Below are positions 1 to 7,805 of a DNA stretch of 64,000 bases, in pieces. The stretch's first letter is position 1, and each line of letters begins with the position of its first letter. The notes below the pieces were generated by a model. It had not been told where the DNA came from. It made no database searches and worked only from the letters and a program-made list of their open reading frames with translations. The stretch comes from Halorientalis pallida (GTDB taxonomy: Archaea; Halobacteriota; Halobacteria; Halobacteriales; Haloarculaceae), in assembly GCF_004118325.1 (NCBI RefSeq), contig NZ_RDFA01000003.1:1-64000 (forward strand). Reading direction: 5' to 3'. Both the position numbers and the translations under genes were made by a program.

Positions 1-54
1 GCATGGCTAAATCGGACTCCGATAGCAATGGCCTCCGGCAGGATCAACCGGAAT
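1..54 (-). rRNA. 16S ribosomal RNA, 5' end (partial)
   Basis: The reverse complement starts ATTCCGGTTGATCCTGCC at position 54, the near-universal 5' end of archaeal small-subunit rRNA. The gene runs leftwards out of the window, so only 54 nt are present. The leader and promoter lie at 55-380. Identity is certain from this conserved terminus; copy number and the rest of the operon cannot be seen. Confidence 0.97.
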
Positions 55-350
55 GCATTCCCCAATCATGGGGGGCTGGCGGAGACACGCTATGTGTCCG
101 TCATTCGGTGACGAGGTATCGAGATATTCGATAGTGTATCACCGAACTGTCGAGGCTCACATCAGATACCATCTGTACGGCGAGGCCGCAGGGGTGGAAT
201 CCTCATACTTTCGTCCGCCCCACGAACGGTCGTGGGGAGCGAGACGCCACTGCGTGGAATCTCGCTCACAACGCCATCATCGACGAGGAAACTCGTCTAG
301 GGTGTGGATGGCGTAGCGGGCGACCTCCGCTCGCCGCCATCCGTCGTGTG
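55..350 (-). other. Leader of the rRNA transcript (5' external spacer)
   Basis: This is non-coding sequence between the rRNA promoter at 371-380 and the 16S start at 54. It holds two clear inverted repeats. One is an 8-bp stem with a 4-nt loop at 218-237. The other is a nested structure at 272-313, whose outer arms (272-278 and 307-313) enclose a 6-bp stem with a four-base loop at 282-297. Such leaders normally carry antitermination and processing elements. The bulge-helix-bulge that releases 16S cannot be confirmed because the 3' partner strand is outside the window. Confidence 0.7.
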
Positions 351-370
351 CATTTCATTCGATGAGGGTG

Positions 371-380
371 GTACATAAAT
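371..380 (-). promoter_or_regulatory. rRNA operon promoter (TATA element)
   Basis: Read on the minus strand, the sequence around this site is CGACGGGTATTTATGTACC followed by a CATCGAATGAAATG-like start region. This closely resembles the repeated haloarchaeal rRNA promoter, which has a TTTATG TATA box and an ATGAGATG-like start. The start site is inferred to be about 25 nt downstream, near 345-352. Only one good copy is evident. A weaker relative may sit at 430-460. Confidence 0.75.
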
Positions 381-620
381 ACCCGTCGATAGAGCCGCCC
401 GTGTGCGAACTGAGACCACAATACGGGACCGCACTTCTCATCCGCCGAAAACGACTTCCAGAGCGATACGTCTCCGGCGAGTTCGGACGTCCTGAAACCC
501 GCAGCGCACCCCGGCGAGTGTCCTGTCCAACGGCTGGATTCGAGCGTGCTCGTCGGTTTCCACACGTCTCGCGCCCGAAGGCGAAACCAACCGATCCTCG
601 ACCGACCGGACGCGCGCACG

Positions 621-707
621 ACTCGAACCATCACGGTCGAGGGAGACGCCGACGTCGGGACGCTCGACGACGCGGTCGACGAGGCCGGGTACGGCGCGTC
701 CGCGTGA
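621..707 (+). pseudogene. Remnant of a heavy-metal-associated (CopZ-type) domain
   Basis: The frame ending at the TGA at 705-707 reads ...RTITVEGDADVGTL, then DDAVDEAGYGASA. This matches the last beta-strand, helix and strand of an HMA copper-chaperone domain, for which VEGDAD..L..AV..AGY is typical. The Met/Cys metal loop (MxCxxC) and a start codon are absent upstream; the frame continues without similarity towards 500. I read it as the C-terminal stump of a lost copZ-like gene lying in the rRNA upstream region. The similarity is short, so chance resemblance is possible. Confidence 0.4.
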
Positions 708-802
708 ACACTCCGGAGCGGGCGATCCGTCGGCGGCGGTTACGGGATCGTTTCGGCACGAACCACTAAGTCGAGTGGTTCCGAAGTGTTGACAACTGCA
801 GA

Positions 803-2284
803 ATGGGTGACGACACGACGTCCGGCGTCCGGATCGGCGCTGTCGATCCGCCGCCGTGCAAGCGACCGCTGGAGGCCATCGAACGCGACGGGGAGTGGAT
901 CGTTCGCGAGTACTACCGACGGACCGACGACCCCGACGACGGTGTCTTCACGTTCGGGACGTACGACTCGCGGATCGACGCGATGCGAGACGGCCAGCGC
1001 GTTCTGAAGCGTCGTCGCCATCCCTGTCTGTTGCGGTGGGACACCGAACGAAGTGTGGGTGGGCTCTACTGGAATCCAGCCTTCGAGACGCTCGCCGTCG
1101 AGTACAGCGACCTGCTCCGGTCGTGGGTCGTGACGGCGAAAGACGACCACTTCGTCTTCCAGGCCTCGGACTCGACCGAGGGGGCGTACCAACTCGGCAA
1201 ACTGGTACTGGAACAGTACGACTTCAGGACCGTCGAGTTCTACACGCGCGAGGGAGAACTCGAGACGGAGCGGGATCACCGATTCCTCCGACACGATATC
1301 ACGAAGTCCGGCGTCCGGTTCAAGCGTGGGCAGGTACCCGCGAGCGTCGAGCGGCCGGCACCGCCGCCCGAGGAAGCCCTGCGAACGGAATCGGAATCCG
1401 TCGACGAGGAGGGACAAAAGGCGAGCGAGGTCATGAACACACTGGCCTCCGTCATCCCCGACATCACGAAGCTGGAAGCGCTAGACGTCGACGGACCGGT
1501 CTACCGCTACCGGACCCCCTGGGACGAGACGCGGGCGCACGTCCTGATACTGAACCCGGACCATCAGGACCATCGGACGCTCAAACACGTGTTCGGGGAC
1601 GCGGTCGAGTCCTGGCGGACGCTGGCCGAGCACGAGACCGTAGCGACGATCCACGAAACCGGGGGCGAACCCGCGACGTGGGTCGTCTTCGAGGCGAGCG
1701 CCACGCCGATCGCGGACCTCCGGGAGAACACGTCGACCCGCGAGCGGATCCGACTCCTGACGGGACTTGGGTCGGCTGTCACGGCCGCCCAGCAGCGCGG
1801 TATCTACCGGACTGACCTCGAACCCGACAGGATCGGAGTCGACACGGCGGACGCTTCGGGCGTCGATCCGGGTGGCCTGCGACGCGACCAGTCGGATTCC
1901 GGACCGTCCCCCAGCGTGTCAGGTCTCGGTCTCCATCGACGGGTGAGTGAGGCCGTCGACCGATACGACGCGAGTCGGTACATGGCGCCCGAGCAACTTC
2001 GCCAGGAAGCGACGCCGACGACGCCGGTCTACCGGCTCGGAGCCGTGGCGTACTGGCTCCTGACTGGAACGGAACCGTACCACACCCGCCAGGACTTCAC
2101 GACTGCGATCAGGGAAGGCGACCTCACACCACCGCACGAACTCGCCCAGTTGCCAGCGGCTGTGAGCGACTGTGTGGGGAAAGCGATGCACAGCGATCCG
2201 AACGCGCGCCACCGTACCGGTACAGCGTTCGTCCAGGCGCTCGCGCGAGCGCTCGGCGTGAACGTGTCACCGGCGCGCGAATAG
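803..2284 (+). CDS. Protein with degenerate Ser/Thr kinase domain
   Basis: This is a 493-aa soluble protein. Residues 1-180 form a mixed alpha/beta region I do not recognise, rich in aromatic residues and probably specific to haloarchaea. A charged linker spans about 180-215. Residues 220-493 look like a protein kinase fold: YRTDLEPD at about 335 stands where HRDLKPxN is expected, YMAPEQL at 393-399 is a good APE motif, and YRLGAVAYWLLTG at 410-422 matches kinase subdomain IX. No DFG motif or glycine-rich loop is evident; SGLGL stands where DFG would be. The protein is therefore probably a pseudokinase or scaffolding regulator. It stands alone, starting just after a perfect inverted repeat (761-767/774-780). 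Confidence 0.75.
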   Translation: MGDDTTSGVRIGAVDPPPCKRPLEAIERDGEWIVREYYRRTDDPDDGVFTFGTYDSRIDAMRDGQRVLKRRRHPCLLRWDTERSVGGLYWNPAFETLAVEYSDLLRSWVVTAKDDHFVFQASDSTEGAYQLGKLVLEQYDFRTVEFYTREGELETERDHRFLRHDITKSGVRFKRGQVPASVERPAPPPEEALRTESESVDEEGQKASEVMNTLASVIPDITKLEALDVDGPVYRYRTPWDETRAHVLILNPDHQDHRTLKHVFGDAVESWRTLAEHETVATIHETGGEPATWVVFEASATPIADLRENTSTRERIRLLTGLGSAVTAAQQRGIYRTDLEPDRIGVDTADASGVDPGGLRRDQSDSGPSPSVSGLGLHRRVSEAVDRYDASRYMAPEQLRQEATPTTPVYRLGAVAYWLLTGTEPYHTRQDFTTAIREGDLTPPHELAQLPAAVSDCVGKAMHSDPNARHRTGTAFVQALARALGVNVSPARE

Positions 2285-2385
2285 CAGCCCCGCACCGCGT
2301 ACTGCCGAACCGGTGTCCGTTCCGGTCGTTACAGGCCGGTGAAAACTCACGGTACGCCTTTTGCCCGGGACGTGGAACGACCACT

Positions 2386-2817
2386 ATGTACGATTCTATA
2401 CTCGTCCCGACCGACGGGAGCGACACGGCACAGGCGGCGGTCGAACACGCCATCGATCACGCGAAGCAATACGACGCGGCCTTGCACACCCTCTACGTGG
2501 TCGAGGAACCGCCGACGGACGAAGCGGCTGGCCCGGAAGTCCTCGAATCGCTCGAAACGACCGGTGAGCGGGCGATTCAGAAAGTGATCGACGCTGCCGA
2601 AGCCGCCGACGTCGGCACCGTCGAAGGGGTGGTCGGGGAGGGGTCGCCCTACCGTGCCGTCCTCGACTACGTCGACCAGCACGACATCGACCTCGTGGTC
2701 ATGGGAACGCACGGGCGGACCGGACTGGATCGATACCTGCTGGGGAGCGTCACGGAGAAGGTCGTCCGGTCGGCGCCAGTGCCGGTCCTCACCGTCGGCT
2801 CGGCGTCGGCCGACTGA
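2386..2817 (+). CDS. Universal stress protein, UspA family
   Basis: This 143-aa protein has the full single-domain Usp fold. It begins YDSILVPTDGS and carries the ATP-binding signature GTHGRTG (107-113) followed by LLGS (118-121), so it belongs to the nucleotide-binding Usp branch. A TATA-like CCTTTTG lies about 30 nt before the ATG, which fits a leaderless transcript. It converges on the ArsA gene with only 12 nt between stop codons. Its cellular target cannot be deduced; haloarchaea carry many paralogues. Confidence 0.93.
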   Translation: MYDSILVPTDGSDTAQAAVEHAIDHAKQYDAALHTLYVVEEPPTDEAAGPEVLESLETTGERAIQKVIDAAEAADVGTVEGVVGEGSPYRAVLDYVDQHDIDLVVMGTHGRTGLDRYLLGSVTEKVVRSAPVPVLTVGSASAD

Positions 2818-2829
2818 CTGACCCGCCGT

Positions 2830-3762
2830 TCAGATGTCGATCCGGTCGGCCAGCCGTTCGAGCGCGTCGCGACCGTAGGCTTCGGGGCCGAGGTCCGGGA
2901 GTACCTGGATCGCCCTGTCGGAGAACGCCTCGCGGATGCGGTCCAGCTGGCGCTGGTGACTCTCGTAGCGGTCCCGACACCGCGGACACCCGTCCTCGGC
3001 CGTCTCCAGCACACGGTTGACGAGCAACGTCTCGACGGGCACGTCGTACGATTCGAGTCGGTCGACGAGTCGCCGCGTTTCCTCGATAGCCAGCGTCTCG
3101 GGCAGGAGGACGACACGGAAGTCCGTCCGCTCGGGGTCTCGGAGGAGTCCGGCGACACGGTCCATCCGGTCGCGAAACGCCTCGATCTCGTCCTGGCCAT
3201 CGCCTTTCCCCCAGAAGGCGGCCGGGCCCATCACCATACTGCGGGCCGTGTCCACGAGCCGCCTGACCTCACCTCTGACCTTCGTCGCGGTCGAGAGCGA
3301 CTCGCTGAGGACGTCCGGCAGCGTCAACAGCCGGAGTGTGTGCCCGGTCGGTGCGGTGTCGAAGACGACCCGATCCCACTCGTCGTCGGCGTAGTCCAGA
3401 AAGAACTGGAGGGAGGCGATCTCGTCGCTCCCCGGGACGAATCCGGCCTGGAACAGTCGTTCGACGTCCTCGTCGGTCAAGGCGATGCCGGCGTCCCGGA
3501 AGTCGGCGGCCAGCGACGCGACGATCTCCTGGTAGGCCGCCTGTCCCTGCTCCGGGTCTGCCTCGACGCCCCAGAGGTCGTCGTCGATGGCCGTCGGTTC
3601 GCCGGTCAGGGGCACGTCGAACGCGTCGCCAAGCGAGTGTGCCGGGTCGGTCGAGACGAGCAGCGTCCGTTCGCCACGGCCCGCGAGTTCGAGCGCGGTC
3701 GCGGCCGCACACGTCGTCTTGCCGACGCCACCCTTTCCACCGTACAGGACGAATTTCGGCAT
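2830..3762 (-). CDS. ArsA/Get3-type ATPase
   Basis: This 310-aa protein has the deviant Walker A motif GGKGGVGKTT (8-17), switch I STDPAHSLGD (37-46) and switch II DTAPTGHT (135-142). A CPRC pair at 259-262 corresponds to the zinc-clasp cysteines of Get3 dimers. It is a single-domain ATPase like Get3, half the size of bacterial ArsA, which favours tail-anchored protein targeting over arsenite export; no ars genes are nearby. The start was chosen at ATG 3762 because the P-loop must lie near the N-terminus and a TATA-like AGTATTTG sits about 28 nt upstream. Longer in-frame extensions have no matching similarity. Confidence 0.9.
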   Translation of the reverse strand: MPKFVLYGGKGGVGKTTCAAATALELAGRGERTLLVSTDPAHSLGDAFDVPLTGEPTAIDDDLWGVEADPEQGQAAYQEIVASLAADFRDAGIALTDEDVERLFQAGFVPGSDEIASLQFFLDYADDEWDRVVFDTAPTGHTLRLLTLPDVLSESLSTATKVRGEVRRLVDTARSMVMGPAAFWGKGDGQDEIEAFRDRMDRVAGLLRDPERTDFRVVLLPETLAIEETRRLVDRLESYDVPVETLLVNRVLETAEDGCPRCRDRYESHQRQLDRIREAFSDRAIQVLPDLGPEAYGRDALERLADRIDI

Positions 3763-3817
3763 GTCTACCGAAACGGGCGACAGCCACAAATACTCGGCCC
3801 CGACGGTTCCGTCGCCG

Positions 3818-4264
3818 TCACTCGGACGGCACTTCTCTCCGTCCGGAGACACGGTCCGGCACCAGCCTGACGGTCCGGAACGCGACCTCGTCGCGGGGGC
3901 GGTCAAAGATGTCGACCGCGGGGATGCGGACGTCCCACAGCTCGTGGACGGCGCTGGCGTCGTACGGCAACTCGTCGAGGACTTCGAGCGATCCAGTAGC
4001 GACGACGCTCCACCACCGTCCGTCGACCCGGCCGAACGTGGTGAACGCGACCGGGTTGTCGAGGACGGCTCTCTTCTCCGCGCCGGATGGCACGGAGAGT
4101 TTGAAAAAGAGGTTGCCCGTGGCTGCGTTGTACCCGTACGAGACCGGGCGCAAGACGGGTGGCCGGTCCGATCCGGTCGCGAACGACAGCGCACCGACCC
4201 CGCCGCGTCCGAGGAATGTCTCTATCTCACCGTCGGTCAGGGAAGTCCAGCGGAGCCCCTGCAT
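3818..4264 (-). CDS. Pyridoxamine 5'-phosphate oxidase-fold (flavin-binding) protein
   Basis: This 148-aa protein, MQGLRWTSLTDGEI..., has the split-barrel order of haloarchaeal PPOX/FMN-binding proteins: an N-terminal helix, GVGALSF, PVSYGYN, FFKLS and WWSVVATGSLEVLDE. It probably binds FMN or F420, but no substrate can be assigned. I chose the ATG at 4264 because a TTATCC TATA element lies about 25-29 nt upstream, as for a leaderless mRNA, and family members start with MQGLRWT. A further 26 residues are open upstream to 4342. Its neighbours are ArsA downstream on the same strand and the broken CBS gene upstream. Confidence 0.8.
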   Translation of the reverse strand: MQGLRWTSLTDGEIETFLGRGGVGALSFATGSDRPPVLRPVSYGYNAATGNLFFKLSVPSGAEKRAVLDNPVAFTTFGRVDGRWWSVVATGSLEVLDELPYDASAVHELWDVRIPAVDIFDRPRDEVAFRTVRLVPDRVSGRREVPSE

Positions 4265-4338
4265 GTGATATCGTCCCACGTTAGCACGGATAACCGCTTG
4301 CATGGGTGTCGATATCCCGAACGGTTCCAGGGCCCCTG

Positions 4339-5558
4339 TCACTCTTCGAGCAGCCAGCCGAACCGGCGTTCCCAGAACGCCTCGTCGGGGTGTTCCTTGG
4401 TGTGGCCGCGGGCCTTCTCGTCCCGGATGCGTCGCTCCATGACGTCCCGGGCCTCGTCGAGGGCGTGCATGGCAGCGTACCCCTCGCCGGAGGCCGTGTA
4501 GAGGCCGCGGTCGGTGTGCAGGCGGATTCCTGCGAGCAGCAGGGGCGAGCCCAGTCGTTGCTCGTCGCGTTCCTGGACGTGGATCGTCGCGTCGAAGACG
4601 TTCGTGCCCCGCCCGCGTTCGTCGAACCGCTCGATCATCTCGGCGACCTCGTCGTAACTGACGTCCTCGATCAGGTCGGAGCCGCTGATCTGGACGGCCC
4701 GGTTGCCGCCGGCTTCCCAGGTGAGCGCATCCAGCACGTCCGTCCCGGTCAGGATGCCGTACGGTTCGCCGTTCGCCGTGACCACCAGCGCGGAAGCGTC
4801 GATGTCGAACGTCTCCACGACGGCGGTGTCGAGGGTCGCGTCCGGGTGAACTGTCCGGACCGGTGAGGCCATCACGTCCCGTACGGGAATGGCGAGGGCC
4901 ACTCGGCGCTCACCTCCGCGCGAACCGAACCCGCCGCTCCGCGTACGGCCGGCGCGCTTCTCGAGCGAACCCACAACGCTGTCGGTATCGCCGGCGTTCC
5001 CGCCCCGGTTCGCGCCCGGTGGCTGGATCCGAGGTCCGTTACGTCGTACAGGCTCGGGATACCCACGGTCGACCCGTCGTCGACGACGGGCAGGTGGGCG
5101 ATACGGTTCTCGCGAAAGCGGTGGAGTGCCTCGCTCACCGCGGTGTCCGGAGTGAGCGTGATCAGTTCCCGGGTGGCGGCCTCGCCAACCGTCGCCGCGT
5201 CGGGGGACGACTGTACTGCCGCGAGGATGTCGTCGGCAGTGACCACACCGACGAGTTCCGCATCCTCGGAGACGGGTAGGAGTCGCGTGTCACTGTCGAT
5301 CATCAGCCGCGCGACGTCGTGGACGTCCTCGTCGGGTCCGAGTCGCGGAACCGACCACGCCAGCGACCGGAGCTTCTCGTTCGGTTGCCGGCGGGAGGTG
5401 ACGAGCTGTCGGCGCGTGACGACGCCCTCGAACGCGTCTCCCTCGACGATCGCTCCCTGCACGTCGTGATCCTCGACGGTACCGACGAGCGTCGAGACAC
5501 TCGTGTCTGGACCGAACGCTACGAACGCCCTGGTGACGACGCCTCTAATATCCGTGAT
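4339..5558 (-). pseudogene. Four-CBS-domain protein gene, frameshifted and without a normal start
   Basis: Two overlapping frames together form one ancestral protein. The first (upstream) frame holds a CBS pair containing EGVVTRRQL, DEDVHDVARLM, GVVTADDIL and LPVVDDGSTVG, ending in SLYDVTD. The second frame carries a glycine-rich linker (GGFGSRGG), a second CBS pair (IPVRDVMASPVRTVHP, GILTGTDVL) and a C-terminal domain with DATIHVQERDE, like ribosome-associated proteins. The frames must switch by one base near 5015-5040. At the 5' end the reading resembles (M)TDIRGVVTRAFVAFGPD, but the expected ATG is ATC (5556-5558); the first usable start is GTG at 5462. Both features suggest inactivation. 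A sequencing error or two separate proteins remains possible. Confidence 0.6.
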
Positions 5559-5746
5559 CTGTCCGTTCCCCGCACCGAACTGGCCGTTGGCTAGTGGTTC
5601 GCCGACACCAGAATCTTCGATTGACCCGCCGAAGAATCCCGCGGTGATTGTCGGTGTCTGCTAACGAAGTGGCACGTATAATCGGTCCGTACGCCCGGCC
5701 GCAACGATCCCACCCGCTGAAGGACGCCGGTCACGTCCACGGGAGC

Positions 5747-6385
5747 ATGAGTCAGGAGTCTCAAGACCTCGTGTCGATTCCGGTCGACGGCGTCGAGCTG
5801 GAGGGGGCGCTGAAGATGCCGGCCGACGCGGACGGGCTGGTCGTGTTCGCCCACGGGAGCGGGTCGAGTCGAAAGAGTCCGCGAAACAACTTCGTCGCCG
5901 ACACCGTACGCTCGCGGGGAGTCGGGACGCTCCTGTTCGACCTGCTGACCGAACGGGAGGATCGGAACCGGCGCAACCGCTTCGACGTCCCCCTGTTGAC
6001 GAACCGGCTCGTCGCGGTGACCGAGTGGGCCCGGGAGCGAGTCGCGACGGCGGACCCGACGCTCGGCTACTTCGGGTCGAGTACGGGCGCAGCCTCGGCG
6101 CTCCGGGCCGCCGCTCGCTTCGGTGAACGAATCAGTGCCGTCGTCTCCCGGGGTGGACGGGTCGACCTCGCCGCGGACGCGCTCACGTCGGTTCGCGCGC
6201 CGACACTGTTGATCGTCGGCAGTGAAGACCGACAGGTGCTGTCGTCCAATCGGACGGCGGCCGACCGCCTCCCCGGCCGCGCGGAACTGCACGTCGTCGA
6301 GGGCGCGGGCCACCTCTTCGAGGAGCCGGGCGAACTCGAAGCGGTTGCGACGGTCGCCGCCGACTGGTTCGCCGAGTGGCTCTAA
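5747..6385 (+). CDS. Dienelactone hydrolase-like alpha/beta hydrolase
   Basis: This 212-aa alpha/beta hydrolase contains the oxyanion region VVFAHGSGSSR, the nucleophile elbow YFGSSTGAAS (Ser in G-S-S-T-G), a late acid in LLIVGSEDRQV and the catalytic His in VEGAGHLFEE. It resembles short dienelactone-hydrolase-type esterases; the substrate is unknown. The ATG at 5747 (MSQESQD) was preferred over in-frame starts from 5648, which would add 33 unrelated basic residues overlapping the promoter (GTATAATC at 5677). It is followed, after an iron-box-like palindrome, by a glycosyltransferase. Confidence 0.85.
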   Translation: MSQESQDLVSIPVDGVELEGALKMPADADGLVVFAHGSGSSRKSPRNNFVADTVRSRGVGTLLFDLLTEREDRNRRNRFDVPLLTNRLVAVTEWARERVATADPTLGYFGSSTGAASALRAAARFGERISAVVSRGGRVDLAADALTSVRAPTLLIVGSEDRQVLSSNRTAADRLPGRAELHVVEGAGHLFEEPGELEAVATVAADWFAEWL

Positions 6386-6424
6386 CCGACTACCCGCACC
6401 GTCTGGTCGGTTCGCCGACACTAG

Positions 6425-6441
6425 TTTTGGCGAACCTAAAA
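6425..6441. promoter_or_regulatory. Iron-box-like operator and TATA upstream of the Dol-P-Man-synthase-like gene
   Basis: The site TTTTGGCGAACCTAAAA is an inverted repeat with half-sites TTTTGG and CCTAAAA. It overlaps the AT-rich element 30-35 nt before the ATG at 6474, where a TATA box is expected. It resembles the palindromes at 13842, 15056, 24227, 24253 and 25094-25132, which precede iron-related genes. I infer a DtxR/SirR/Idr-type metal-dependent regulator. It is inferred from sequence pattern only. Confidence 0.5.
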
Positions 6442-6473
6442 GTTCAAGAGGCCCACGTGCAGACGGGTACACA

Positions 6474-7184
6474 ATGAGTCTTCAGCAGGCGCGTGCGGAG
6501 CACGAGCGGTTCACGTTCGACGACTTGAGCGTCGTGATGGGAACGTACAACGAGGAGGCGGCGATCGGTACGGTCCTCGAGGACATCGACGACGTGACCG
6601 GCGGCCGTGCCGAGGTCGTCTGTGTCGACGGATCCGACGACCGGACACCGGAGATCGCCCGCGAGCACGGTGCGCGGGTCGTCGAACAGGAGCCCCAGGG
6701 CTACGGTGTCGCGGTCGAGGCGGCGCTCCAGGCTGCGGACGACCCAGTCGTGGTCACGACCGACTGCGACGACACGTACCCGATGGAGCGGTTGCCCGAC
6801 TTCCTGGACCGGATCAACGAGGGCTACGACGTGGTCAGCGGCGACCGCCTCTACCACGGTGCCGACACCATGCCGGCGTTCAACCGCTTCGGGAACCACG
6901 CCTTCGCCGCGCTGGCGAGCGTCCTGCTCGGGAAACGGGTCCACGACACGACCACGGGGATGCGTGCCTACCGGAGCGAAGTGATCGAGAAGATCGACTG
7001 GACCGAGAACACGGGCCTGTCGGCGGAACTGCTGATCCGTCCCCTGATGCGGGAGTACGACGTGTGTGAGATCCCTATCGAGTACGGCGAGCGCGCGGGC
7101 GAGACGAAACTCGACCCGATCAGCGGGGGCTACGCTATCGCCAAGTCCATCGTCACGGTCTCGGTCGAAGAACGACTGCGCTGA
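6474..7184 (+). CDS. GT2 family glycosyltransferase, dolichyl-phosphate mannose synthase-like
   Basis: This 236-aa protein is a GT-A fold enzyme with VVMGTYNEEAAI at the N-terminus, VDGSDD, and TTDCDDTYPMERL, which supplies the DxD-type metal site. GMRAYRSEVIE and ERAGETKL are typical of dolichyl/polyprenyl-phosphate mannose or glucose synthases. It lacks C-terminal membrane helices and so acts on the cytoplasmic face. The product would be a lipid-linked sugar such as Dol-P-Man. That is the donor used by GT-C enzymes like the one at 7806-9839, so a functional pair is plausible. The start ATG 6474 follows an iron-box-like promoter. It converges on the gene at 7191. Confidence 0.85.
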   Translation: MSLQQARAEHERFTFDDLSVVMGTYNEEAAIGTVLEDIDDVTGGRAEVVCVDGSDDRTPEIAREHGARVVEQEPQGYGVAVEAALQAADDPVVVTTDCDDTYPMERLPDFLDRINEGYDVVSGDRLYHGADTMPAFNRFGNHAFAALASVLLGKRVHDTTTGMRAYRSEVIEKIDWTENTGLSAELLIRPLMREYDVCEIPIEYGERAGETKLDPISGGYAIAKSIVTVSVEERLR

Positions 7185-7190
7185 CCGCGG

Positions 7191-7781
7191 CTAGTTCTGG
7201 GGCCCCGACTGCGGGCCACGCCGATAACTGGTCGTCCCACCGGGGTGACCCTGGGGGTTCTCGATGCCGACCAGCTCCCCACCGGTCGGGGAAGCATAGA
7301 GGGCGAAGAGCAGGTCGTTGATCAGGTAGTAGCGCACGCGCTGGACGTTCCCACCGTCGGGGTCGGGATCGATGGTGTCCGCGTTCATGCGCTCGAACGC
7401 TTCCGTCCGGTTCGCCCGTGAGAGCGACGCGTAGGCGTCCACGTCGTACCACGTACTCACGTAGTCGTCGAGGTAGGTCACGGTCTCGTGGATCTCGGTC
7501 GCCCGGTCGGGGTCGTCAGCGACGCGCCCACGCAGAAAGTCGGTCACGAAGCGCTCGACGTCCTCGAGGGCGGAGGGATAGATCGCCTCCGCGACCGCCA
7601 CCGCGGTCGTCAGTTCGTGCTCCGAAAGACTCGGTGTCTCCTCCTCGGAACCGGTCGGCGTGGTCGTCCTTCGGTCCTCGTTCCCGGCGTCGTCGTCCCC
7701 CGACTCCGACAGCGCCAGCGCACCGCCCGCGACGCCGACAGCCCCCAGCGCCGCGACGGCATCCCGTCGGGTCAGTTCCAT
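7191..7781 (-). CDS. Gluconate 2-dehydrogenase subunit 3-like Tat-exported protein
   Basis: This 196-aa protein has a twin-arginine signal at the N-terminus (LTRRDAVAALGAVG, ending near residue 25) and a Thr/Glu-rich linker. The C-terminal helical domain has the subunit-3 pattern (LTTAVAVAEAIYPS, DDYVSTWYD, RVRYYLINDLLFALYAS, GGELVGIENPQGHPGG). In known systems this small subunit accompanies a GMC-type flavoprotein dehydrogenase. No such partner is nearby, so it may act alone or with a distant enzyme. It is the last gene of the five-gene ABC-transporter operon, 24 nt after the GT39-like gene, suggesting expression under iron control. Confidence 0.8.
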   Translation of the reverse strand: MELTRRDAVAALGAVGVAGGALALSESGDDDAGNEDRRTTTPTGSEEETPSLSEHELTTAVAVAEAIYPSALEDVERFVTDFLRGRVADDPDRATEIHETVTYLDDYVSTWYDVDAYASLSRANRTEAFERMNADTIDPDPDGGNVQRVRYYLINDLLFALYASPTGGELVGIENPQGHPGGTTSYRRGPQSGPQN

Positions 7782-7805
7782 AGAGACGAGTGGTCTTTCG
7801 GCGGT

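Noticed and set aside
430..460. Possible second rRNA promoter copy (GTCGTTTTCGGCGGATGAG on the minus strand).
   Set aside because: Only the downstream half resembles the consensus and no TATA element of TTTATG type is present, so it was not listed as a feature.
5596..6424. Repeat of GGTTCGCCGACACYAG at 5596 and 6409.
   Set aside because: Sixteen nucleotides with one mismatch and only two copies; may be coincidental in promoter-rich DNA.
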